Of a stretch of DNA of 64,000 nucleotides, positions 12,086 through 53,400 are shown piece by piece (within the stretch, counting starts at the first letter, position 1; the number at the start of each line of letters is the position of its first letter). Location of the stretch: NCBI RefSeq assembly GCF_036370855.1, contig NC_088112.1, forward strand, positions 12,950,469 through 13,014,468, given 5' to 3'. The notes beneath the pieces were generated by a model. It saw only the letters and a program-made list of their open reading frames with translations. It was not told the origin of the DNA and searched no databases. This DNA is from Dromaius novaehollandiae. Lineage: Eukaryota; Chordata; Aves; Casuariiformes; Dromaiidae. The translations under genes and the position numbers were made by a program.

Positions 12086-12219
12086 CTACGCTGCCTTATG
12101 AACACCTTTTTTGTTAAAAAAATTAACTGCCTTCCTTCTTGTTTCTCTGTCTTGGACGGGTGCTCAGTGCGTAGGGCAGGCATCCCGTGTCCTGGGAGAG
12201 GACCATTCCTGGCTCAGCA

Positions 12220-43537
<31,318 letters not shown>

Positions 43538-44710
43538 TCATGACGCTGGCCACTATGTGAAGCTAACAGCGTCCTGAGAGGACAGATGGTTGGATTTTGC
43601 CCACACAAAGCATTAACAGGAATCCTCTCACCAAAGACACTTGCTAAATTCCTGGGACAGCAGGAAAGGGCAGAGGCTGTTAATTCCAGACAGACCAGAT
43701 ATCCTCATGTCTTCCAGAGAGCAGACATACACAGACTTTTGGTTCGGCCAGAAATATGGTTACAAATCTTACAAGCAGAACCAGCTATTCAGCACAGATT
43801 CCGGAACCACACAGTCCAGCAAGTCTATTTCTCATGAAGATGTGGTCTCAAAAGTAAGATATCTGACATTGCTATTCCAGTCCTGAGAACTCCCAAATGA
43901 AGGCTTTCCCTGGGGGAAAAAAAAAGTCTTCAACTGAGGAGGAACAATTAGACATTTCTATGGCTGTTTAATTCAGAGTGGGCTGGACCTGAAAGCTCTC
44001 AACAGAAATAGGCCTGGGACACAAGGGAACAGACTGAATATAGTCATTGCATTTTTGATGTTGATATTTCAAGATGGTTTTGTTCTTCCTTTGCATGATT
44101 TTCTTTGAAACTGTGGCATAACAAGAACAGGATTCTGGTACTCTGCAAGCTGAAGGGGTATGTGCATGTGAGTTTGTAAGGAAAGGAGAGAAACAGCAAT
44201 GTGTTGAAGAGTCTTGAAATACTCTCACATTTGTGTTATACATATAATACATTGTGTTATATAGTGACTGGGAAAATGGGACTCTCTAATGTAAATGGGT
44301 AGGAATGTAATGTAAATTGGTAGGAAAAGGTCAAAGCCTAAAGTTTGTATCAAATTTTTCTTCAGTCTTTCAACATCAGAAGATAAAGGAAATCCACCAA
44401 TGAGTATGGGGGGACTCAGCAGTGCAGAGTGCTATGGTCCAGGGTGAGACAGCATCCCATGATCTGATTATCTGATATCTGAAAGGCACAGGAACCTCCT
44501 CCTGAACTAGTGTGTTTGGAAGGAAAGAGCCAGAGTGCTCCAGAAGGATTGCCACGAGACTGAAACATTGCAGACTATGTGCTCAGCGCTCCAGCAATAA
44601 TAAGAAACGTTTTCTCCCACTCCAAAGAGTAACTGAATCATCGCAAGGAAAGCCTTCTCTCTCTCTTCTGAACATACTGGTGAATCCTCTAGGAACGGTC
44701 ACAATCAACA

Positions 44711-44730
44711 AAAGAAAGAAAGAAAGAAAG
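44711..44730 (+). repeat. (AAAG)5 microsatellite
   Basis: Five AAAG units in the ITK 3'UTR. Confidence 0.85.
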
Positions 44731-46106
44731 TTCTGCATGAGGTGGACTGTCTGGGCACTTCATGCTGAGTTCCACATTATGTGGCAGCAGTGGAAGAAGG
44801 TGTAGACAGTATCTATCTCCTGGTACTTCAGTTAAAATCTACATTTTTTACTGCAAGACAGAGACATTGTTTTGACATAATTGATCTCGAAAGCAAAAGT
44901 GTGGGTGTCAGCATCCTGCAGAATTTGTATATAAGATCAGGACTTTCTGCAGAGCACTAAGAATAACTAGAGAAGTCAAGAGGACTGGTGCACGATATGT
45001 GTATATATGCAGTATGTATTTTTGATGTTCCTCTGTTTGGAGAAGCTAAGACATGAGTAAACCTTATGCGACAGCAGTTTACAAAAACTTTGAGTTGCAA
45101 CCTTCCAGCAACAGGTTCTGATGTCATTACAGAAGCTGAGTTCAGAGATTTTTGCCAGCAGAAATGGAACAAGGAAATACTGTAATCCCATGATCTCACT
45201 TATCCTGTGTCAAACTGTTTCTTCGTAGAAAGAGGTTTTATTACTGGTATTTTTCAGACCCATTGTTCTAGGCTGGCTTTTGTGAGACAGAATATCTTTT
45301 CAACTCTATGAATATGAGCAAGGCACTAGTTCCTATCTTATACATCTTCCTACTTTGCTTTAATTCCACATTATTTTGTTTTACTTCTACAAATATCATC
45401 CAGACTGATTCTCCTAGGCAAAGTGAATCCTAAAATTCAGACCAGAGGTGGGTCATACCGAAACGCAGGATCAGAGTGCTACCTTCAAGTCAGGACTGCT
45501 GCCAAAAATATCATGATAGTCTGAACCAATAGGTGGAATATGAGCACCTATAAACAGGTTTTGAATTGTTGCCTACAGTGAACATAAGCCAAGTTGCTCT
45601 TTGTTCCCCTCATCCTTTTAGTCTGAGTTAACCCATTGCCATGTTCCTGTGGTGCGAAATTTCACATTTAGTCAGTGAGGTTTTCAGTAGCCCTAAGCAC
45701 ATGGCACTGTACATCTACAACTAGATTGGAGGACACCTGGCCAAAACCCCTTTTTTTCCCCCCAGTCCAGGTTGCACTTAGAGGATCCGTATAACCCCAG
45801 GAGTACTCTGAATAGTTCTTCCCTGAGCGCAGGCACTCTCGCTGTGGCTTGCAAAGTCAAGCTTCTGGCATGCCACCGCCTCCACCTTGGTAGGAGCGAG
45901 GGATCTGTTAGCCCTGAGGAAGCTGCTATTAAGCAGCAGCAATATTGCTCCGCTAGGCAGTGTTTTGGAGACTATATTTATGTTCAGATGAGGTAAATGT
46001 AATATTTATTAGCTAGTTACTGTTGCACAAGATAATATTGTGAAGTGTTATGTTCAGATCTTCTTTTGCAGGAATTTCTATGTAAACAATACATATTTTT
46101 AAAAAC

Positions 46107-46112
46107 AATAAA
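46107..46112 (+). terminator. ITK: ITK poly(A) signal AATAAA
   Basis: The only AATAAA I found between the ITK stop and this point, about 2.57 kb into the 3'UTR. It is followed within 30 nt by a TGT/GT-containing stretch suitable as a downstream element. Confidence 0.6.
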
Positions 46113-46409
46113 TTGCCATGTCCCAACTGTGGCTTTCACTATGTGCTAACATAAATGCAAAACACTGCTTATGCTGTTATAATCATACCACCTGCCCTTC
46201 CTCGAAATCCTTCCCGCCAAGAAACAAACAAGCCTGCTCTGCTTTATGAAATACATCCATTCCCCAGACTTATGGCTATGTTCTGGGGTTAGATTATGTG
46301 CTCGGTTCGCTGGGATTAGTAAGTATTCAGAAACTCTGAAAATTGGGTGAATTTACTATATGGACACATACACATAGATTTCTAAGTTTGAACATCCAGT
46401 GTCACGGCT

Positions 46410-46510
46410 TTAAATTCTTTGGGTCTTTGTAAAATGGGGATAATAATATTTGAATGCTCTCAGATGATGTTTGCCGGCTAATATTTACAAGATACTTGAA
46501 GAATCTCAAA
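46410..46510 (+). mobile_element. MIR-like CORE-SINE remnant
   Basis: Reads TTTGTAAAATGGGGATAATA followed later by TTTACAAGATACTTGAAG. The MIR consensus has tctgtaaaatggggataataata followed by a run to tgtaaagcgcttagaa, so both order and spacing fit. It is too short and worn for certainty. Confidence 0.4.
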
Positions 46511-48224
46511 ATGATGGTGCCATACTGTGACAACTGCATGATACTAACACACTGCTAACAGTCTTCTTCCACCATAGCAGTTTATATGGCAAGTTTAGTC
46601 TTGTGCACTTCATGTGGCTTAAATACAGACATTCCCCACAAAGCAGAGGTGAGAATATCAGCTGTGTCCTGCAGCAAAGAGAATAACCCTTCTCTGTCTC
46701 CTTCAAAAGTATTTCCAATGCACTGAACGTTTGAACCATTCTTACTTTGCCAGTTCAACACTCTCTGCTTGGCCAGTGTTTGTCCCTGCTTCTCACAGCT
46801 GGTTATCAAAGGTGGTGGGTACACAGCTCTGTCTACACTGCACATTTGGCCAGAGCCTAGCCATGGTCCCAGCATGCTCCTGACCTGCTGCTGTGATGGT
46901 CAAGTGCTGGCACGGTCAGGTTTGCAGCCGACGTAGGAAAAGGCAGTCAAGCAGTAACCTCATCCAGAAAGAGTGGTTGACGCTTCTCTGTGGAGACCAG
47001 TGGATGGAGTGAAGCAACTTTAGCTTTCCTCTGAAGCTATAACAAGGGCTTTCCTGGGCACATGGTGGTCACCCCTGGGAAGTGGTGGTTGTTGGTGCTG
47101 CTAGCCTCCCTGAAAGCTGAGCTCGCCTGGTCAGAGGTCCCTGTTCCTGTTTGCTCTGCTTTTACTAACCACCTGCAGAGGAGAGCGGGATGAAGAGCCC
47201 ATACAGAGGTACTGGTCCCATGCTGCTGCTGCTGGTGCTGGAGCCAGCTGCGCTCCCACCCTGGCATGTAAGTGCTTTTCATCTCCACACTCTGTGGGAG
47301 AGGGCTGACGACTCCAGGAGGCTGATCAATATTTAATCTATATTTGATACATAGCACTGAGCTCCATATGCAATGACATATAATTTCTTCCCATCCTGCC
47401 TGTTCTTTATCTGTTCTTTGAGGACCTTTCTTTCAATAAACCCAATGATAGTGTAGGTTTTGACATGTTACAGGAAGCACTTGGAACTACCAGAGTCACA
47501 AAGTTACTTCCCAAAATCGTGCATTACCCAGTCTTCCTTCAAACATTTCCAGTTGTGGGATTAGATGCACTGCAACACTTAGGAAGCATTCCAATAAATA
47601 TTCATTTGCTCTTCACTAAATATCCACAAGTATCCACTTGTTCCAGGGGGTAATTTCCTTTTTCCCTAGTTCTTTATTCCTAGTGCTTTGTTCCTAATTA
47701 GAAGGTCCAGACTTGCACACTGAGAAAGCACTGAGACATCTGCCTTCATAGCTGGAAGACAGAAAAATTTGGCCTGGAAAAACCCAAAATTTCCTGAAAC
47801 ATTTTTTAGTGAATACGTTCCCACGTGATGCGTGGCTCCGTCTGTGCTCTCTGAACTCTGCTCTCTGCAGCATGGTGGGGTTCAGGTGGAAGGATCTGCT
47901 AATTCTCCCTGTATAGACAAGCTCATGTGTACTGTTCTGTTCACCTCACAACACCCTGACACTATATCTTGCTCTCGCATCCACACCCACAAACAGGTGA
48001 TGCCCACACTGTGGCTGATGCACACATCTGTATCTGCATGTGGCCTGCTCCTCGCTAGCGTTCTTCCTCTTTTGCAAAGAGACCTGCATGACAAATACAA
48101 AGAAGCTTATTCTATTATTCTACGATCTAAGACAACACAGTGTAGAAAATTAAAATAATGTCATAGTAGTCACAGAACTCTCATCACCCTTAGCCTGGCT
48201 GACAATGGGAATGAGTTAAACCCT

Positions 48225-48248
48225 AAAAAAAAAAAAAAAAAAAAAAAA
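48225..48248 (+). repeat. 24-base A homopolymer
   Basis: Uninterrupted A run preceded by CCCT and followed by TCACAAC. It could be the tail of a retroinserted sequence, but no parent sequence or flanking duplication was recognised upstream. Confidence 0.85.
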
Positions 48249-49699
48249 TCACAACAGTTTTCACTGCCACAATTTTCTTGAACTGACCTTGTTTCACCCA
48301 TGGCCTCAGAGTAATATTAGCTGTTAAATCTCTTGGATCTGCAGTAAGAATGCTAATTTACTGAATCTTTTTGACAAGCAACAGATAGTAAAAGGAGCTG
48401 CAAAATGTTCCAGTTAAAGCTGAGGTAGAAGACTGCTACACTGGGGAAGGAAGAAGGGTCTGTTCCTAGAGTTGCTATTTAAAAATTTTCTCAGGTGTGG
48501 TGCTATTTAAATGAAGACAGTTTTGAAGACTCTGTCTTGCTGCTTTTGGAGTTCGCAGACCCTAGTGCCTCCAGCCGAGTGCATCCACTCTACCTATCGC
48601 AGCAGAGCTACAGTGTAGACCCAGTGTCCAAGCTTCCCTGCGGAGCCAGCAAGTACCCAGAGCTCATACCGGGGAGTGTGTGCTCCTGAGCGAGCTCAGA
48701 CCCAAGCTGTCATGGACAACAGAGCAGCAGGCTTTCTGGTTAGGAATTGGCAGTGGTTATTTGAATCCAGGAAAGGTACACATCTAGTCCATTTTTAGCA
48801 TAGGCTGATGTTCAGGAAAGAGATGCTGCCAGGGCCCACTGCAGAAATTTATCTAGACATGCACTGGGTTTTCAACAGTCCCTGGATATCCACTGAAGCC
48901 TATTTAACAGGGAGCAGTGTCCGAGCCTATGAGGGCTGCCGAAAAATGAGTGAAAGCCCTTTGCAAGGTTTGCATCAATCAGCATGCACGGATGTTACTC
49001 TGGAGGTTGTAAGGGGTCCAGTTTGCATTTCACACTAGATCTGAACAGTTGCATTGGAGCTTTAAAAAGAAGCACGAGCAAAAGAACTGGAAGCTTGTCC
49101 CTGAAAAAATGCCAAATGCCAAAAACGCCAGAAGGAAGACCTTTTGGACGTAGTGCCGACTCAGAAGAGGCTTGAAGCGCTGAGCAAAGGCATCATCTTC
49201 TGGTTTTCGTCCCTCACATGCTCGGCGAACCAAGGCTTTATATGTATCATGGGAATAGGACTGTCATTAAAGCAGTATTAAAAAGGAACCTATCTGCGGT
49301 GCGAGCCCCCGCGGTGCACGGAGCCGGCCAGCCGGGCACCCCGCAGGCTCTGCAGAGCAAGATGGGGACCGGTCCTGCCCCCCGGGCACCTCGCTGTGTT
49401 CACCCAGCGCTGCCCGGGGCTGCGGGAGCCGCCGCCAGCAGCATCCCCGGCCCTTCCCGGCCAGACACCGGGGTTGAGCCGTTCCCCCCCGGCCATTTCG
49501 GCAAGACGCCGCCGCCCTCCTCGTCGCCGCGGAGGGCGGCGGTGCCAGGGGTCGGGCCGCGGCGGGCAGCGGCGGGCGGCGCGGGGGGATGCGGCCGCCC
49601 CTGCGCGGGGGCGGCGGCGCCGCGCATCGCCGCGCTGCCCGGGGGAGGAGCCGCCCGCGCGGCTCCAGCCCCTTCCCGCGGCGGGGGCCGGGGCTCCCC

Positions 49700-49811
49700 C
49701 CGCCGCCGTGCGGAGGGGCCGGCGGAGAGCCGCGGAAGTGCACTTGCTGCAGCCATTTCCTGCTCTTTGTGCGGGCGGCGCGGAGCGGCGCGGCATCCCG
49801 CGGAGCGCCAG
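49700..49811 (+). other. CYFIP2: inferred CYFIP2 noncoding exon 1
   Basis: The 3' end is set by a strong donor, GCGCCAG|GTGAGC at 49805-49817. The 5' end is a guess near the ETS word at 49734-49740. The coding start lies in the next exon, which begins after an acceptor at 56868-56869, so at least one upstream noncoding exon is required, and this is the best donor in the island. Confidence 0.4.
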
Positions 49812-49833
49812 GTGAGCGGCGCCGGGCCGGGGG

Positions 49834-49880
49834 GCTGCGCTGCGCTGCGCGGGGGCTGCGCTGCGCGGGGGCTGCGCGGC
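49834..49880. repeat. 16-bp GC-rich tandem repeat
   Basis: Units of the form GCTGCGCTGCGCGGGG repeat about two and a half times, just after the CYFIP2 exon 1 donor. Confidence 0.7.
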
Positions 49881-50237
49881 CCCATCATCCCACCCCCACC
49901 CCCCCGCGGTTGCGCGGGGCTGCGCCCGCCGGCCCCGCCGCCCTCGGCCGCCCGCGCGGGCGCAGCGGGCCGCGGGAGCCGGGCCGGGGCAGGTGCTGCC
50001 GCCCGGGGCAGCGGCGCGGAGGAGGCCGGCGGCGCCGGGAGGTGCGCGGATGTATCCCACAATGCCTCGAGCCACCTGCAGTATCGAGCCTCCCTGCGCT
50101 GATTGCAAAACGCCGGGGAAAAGACTCAAAATCGCCTCCCCCCCAACCCCGCCTGGCTGCCCGCATCCCCCCGCGGCGGAGGGGAAGGGCGGCGGGCCCC
50201 GGGCTGGGACGCGCCGCAGGCCCGGCCGCGGGCGGCG

Positions 50238-50467
50238 ATGGCAGCGCCGGGCTCGGAGCGATGCTCCGCAGGGCAATGGCAGCTCTGGGCTCGGAGCGAT
50301 GCTCCGCACGGGCAATGGCAGCGCCGCGCTCGGAGCGATGCTCCGCAGGGCAGGGGCAGCGCTGGGCTGCAAGCGATGCTCTGCGCAGGCAATGGCAGCG
50401 CCGCGCTCAGAGCGATGCTCTGCACGGGCAATGGCAGCTCTGGGCTCGGAGCGATGCTCCGCACGGG
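50238..50467. repeat. six-copy ~39-bp hairpin minisatellite
   Basis: Units start at 50238, 50276, 50315, 50353, 50392 and 50431 and are 38-39 bp long. Each begins ATGGCAGC or GGGGCAGC. Most contain CGGAGC-GAT-GCTCCG, a perfect 6-bp stem with a 3-base loop. The fifth unit has CAGAGC-GAT-GCTCTG, which keeps the stem by paired changes. The fourth unit keeps only a mismatched stem. Because most units are 39 bp, frames on both strands stay open through the array, which explains the spurious repetitive proteins predicted here. Confidence 0.9.
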
Positions 50468-53400
50468 AGAGATGGGGGTGGAGGAGATGGAGGAGCGGCG
50501 GATGCGCCGGGCCGAGGAGCGGGAGGTGGCCCTGGTGCTCCCATCATCAATAGCGTTTAAAAATGGTGTCCCTCGGGGAGGCGAGGGGAGGGGGGAGCGA
50601 TGGGGTCGGGAATGATGGGCCTGAGCGCTGGGGAACTCGCGGCTCTCGCAGATTTCTCGAGGTTGGTGCTTTGGCGTTGGTTGGAGGCGGCGAAACCTTT
50701 GGGCCGCAGACCGTCTGGTTTTCCGCGCGCGAGGCAGTCCACGACGGAGATGTGCCCCGGTAGCGTTTCTTTGTGTTGAACTTTCAAACCGAGGTGGTGG
50801 CGATGGGTTCACGGGGGGGCAGCCACATCCCACCTGGAAAGCAATGAAAGGATTTCACAGGAAATTTCCATGGGTTGAAGGCATCAGAAGGGAACGGCGA
50901 GGAGAAAAAGCAGCACATACTAAACCCTCCGTGCTGGCGAGTCCTCTGTGCCGGTTGGTTTTGGAGGGGGGAGGGTGTCTGGGGACAGACGTTGGGGTCC
51001 TGCCGAGTAAGAGGATACCGCTGCTAGCGGCAGAGCTTGTCCGCCTTCGCCATCTGTTACTCTCTGCGTGGGGGTTTCAAACCGCGGCTTTCGGATAACA
51101 GAGATCTCACCAAATTGTGCGCGGTCGCTAACTCGCCACGGCCCCGGCCCTGCCTGGAAACCAAAAGGAAAAGCACGCTGGTGCGTGTGGCGTTATGACA
51201 GTTGTCGGAGGTTAGTCACTGTGGTGGGCGATCAGACCTGTGTTTGGATGTCTGTCACAGCAATATAATCTTCGGGTAATTTCCCACAAAGGAGAATCCC
51301 TTTCTCCCTTTCTCTGTACAGTTAATTGTCGTTAATGAAGCCCAAGGAATCTGGAAAAATCTTCCATTTTCTGACCAAGGTCTCTTGAGCAAACCAGGCT
51401 ATGCTGAATTTTTAATAATGATGTTATTAACAAACAATTCTCATCTCTGCATGGAAAAGACAAGGTTCGTTTTTTCAGTAATTGGCCAACTGTTAACAAT
51501 GCTGTCTTTGTACGATTTAATTTCCCAAGAAGTGCTTTAACTGTCAGCAATGGAGATTGCTTGTAAACTTGCTCTGAATCTCTCAGCTATATTGGAAATG
51601 TAGCTCCCTGAAACAACTCTTGACCCTCTTTCATTGGCACCAGGAAAATTTGATGAAGCTACTCTACAAGGAATAAATTCCAAAATAATTCTGTTGATGA
51701 GAGAGAAGACGACGCCAGTCTGGAACTCAGCCTTAAGGGGATGGGAGAAAATGCAGAACAGAGACACAGAAAAACACCTTCAGGTGTTGTGCAGTTTGGT
51801 TTCCTTTTTTAACAAGAAGGATAATTTTACAGTTATTAACATAGGTGCCTGTGTAAGGCAGGAGCCCAGTTCTGCCAGCCTTGCTCATCCTGGCTGTATT
51901 TGCTCGTGCAAAGACCCCCCTGCCTGTTGGGCTGGTTGAAGTTGCAAGTACTTCTTAGGGCACGTAAGGAGGGAGGGAAGGCATGTGTCCTAAAGCACAG
52001 GGGACTTTCATCCCATGCTTTTTAGGTGAGGGTCAAACTAAGCTTTTGCACCCTGCAGTTACTCTTCTTGGCTAAAAGTATGTTATTGGCCAGGAACATA
52101 TACCCTGCCCTTCCTGCGGGGCAGTGTGTACCAGAAATGCTCTAATTAAGTGACTTTCCCACATTTCCCAGGGACTGGGCATCAGAGCTGGAAGAGAAGG
52201 TGGCCAGCGCATGACCAAGAGAAGTTTGTCCTTTTTCTCCATTTTGCCATCTCCCCCACAAGAGTCATTTTGCTGCTCCCCCTGTGGGGTCTCCCCCCAC
52301 GCCTGCCACTGCTTGGACGCTGTGTTGTTACCAGTCTCGAGGGCAACTGCTGTCATTGCTTTCCTCCTTTCCCGCTCTTGATAGCTATCTCAGCTCCACC
52401 ATGAATCTATTCTGTAGGAGCAGGCAAGCTGCAGGACTGAAATAACCTGTGCCGCTTCCCCGTAGCTCCCTGCCGTACAGCTTCGGCACCCACTGCACAC
52501 GCGTGCAACGTATTCATTATGGCCCTGAATTTAAAATTCTCCCTTTGTTCCCCTGAGCTGCTCTGGCAATAAAGACTTCTTTATTCACCTCGGTGCATGG
52601 CTGTGGAGAGGATGAGGTTGCAAAGATACTGCTGGGCAAGCATGTAAGCGTGAAAGGTAGGACATGCCTTGTGGTTGCAAGTTCAGACATCCAGGCAGTG
52701 TGTCCTCGCTCCGTAAAGCCTTCCTATGCTGTCTGTTAAATCCGGCCCCAAGGCTGCTCGCAGGACAGATTCACCATATGGGAACTCTTAATTTTGGCTT
52801 CAGGAGTGGCAGGATTGTGCCCCACATGGATGCCGCAGGGCCTGGGCATCAGTGCTTCGTCGGGGTGTTAGTGCGGGCAGCCTGCAGGCGGGCAGCGGAC
52901 TGGGGAGCGATGTGAATTTGTGCTTGCTCCAGAGATGCTGTTTCGGAGCTGTACAGAGGTAGCTGATGAGCAGCACGCGGCTTGTATTTCTAGTCCTTTG
53001 GGCATGAGATTGGTGAATCTCTAGGAGCTCTGCCTGGCCTTTTGCTTTTCTGAACGATGGCACGTGTGGAAGGGTTTTGCCCTGCTCTCTGTACGCTGAG
53101 TTTGCTGTTTCTGTGCTAGCACAGGCAATATGGAGCATTACCTGCTGGCTGCGTTTTGGCAGCGTGTTTGTATGAACGCGTCTCTCCTTCCTGCAGTGCC
53201 GAGAAGCCTCGGTCCCTTTGTGCGTGTCATTCTGCTCTGTAACAGATAAGAGACTGCCAAAGGCCTTGCAGTTCAGACAGAAGATGGAACAAGGCAGTTT
53301 GCATAGCAGGCAGACAGAAGGTATGGGCAGGTCTAATTAGCCGCAGCGATTAGCAGGGGAAGCAGCAGTCGCGGTGCTCCAGTTGGGTCTCTGCTGTCTG

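Larger units (their letters stand above)
43538..46130 (+). other. ITK: ITK 3'UTR
   Basis: About 2.6 kb from the stop codon to just past the single AATAAA at 46107. Human ITK also has a 3'UTR of roughly this size. It contains an AAAG microsatellite and an AU-rich word TATTTATT at 46003-46010 near the distal end, which could influence mRNA stability. The exact cleavage site is not visible. Confidence 0.6.
46131..49280. other. ITK-CYFIP2 intergenic region
   Basis: About 3.1 kb between the ITK poly(A) signal and the CYFIP2 CpG island. It holds a MIR-like remnant, a 24-A run and, at its right end, an open minus-strand frame discussed among the findings. I see no supported gene. Confidence 0.65.
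49290..50760. promoter_or_regulatory. CYFIP2: CpG island at the CYFIP2 promoter
   Basis: About 1.5 kb of very GC-rich, CpG-dense sequence. It contains an ETS word GGAAGTG (49734-49740), GC boxes, a candidate noncoding first exon ending at 49811, and tandem repeats. Long overlapping open frames on both strands come from base composition. Position and strand fit the CYFIP2 promoter. Confidence 0.75.

Noticed and set aside
49160-49215. Possible box C/D snoRNA on the minus strand (ATGATG and CTGA words)
   Set aside because: The C box is imperfect, the C-to-D spacing is too short, and no proper terminal stem forms around the boxes.
49290-50560. Open frames of up to 360 codons on both strands in the CYFIP2 island
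   Set aside because: They overlap each other, are low-complexity, and several run through the 39-bp minisatellite, whose near-uniform period keeps frames open. No protein family is recognisable.
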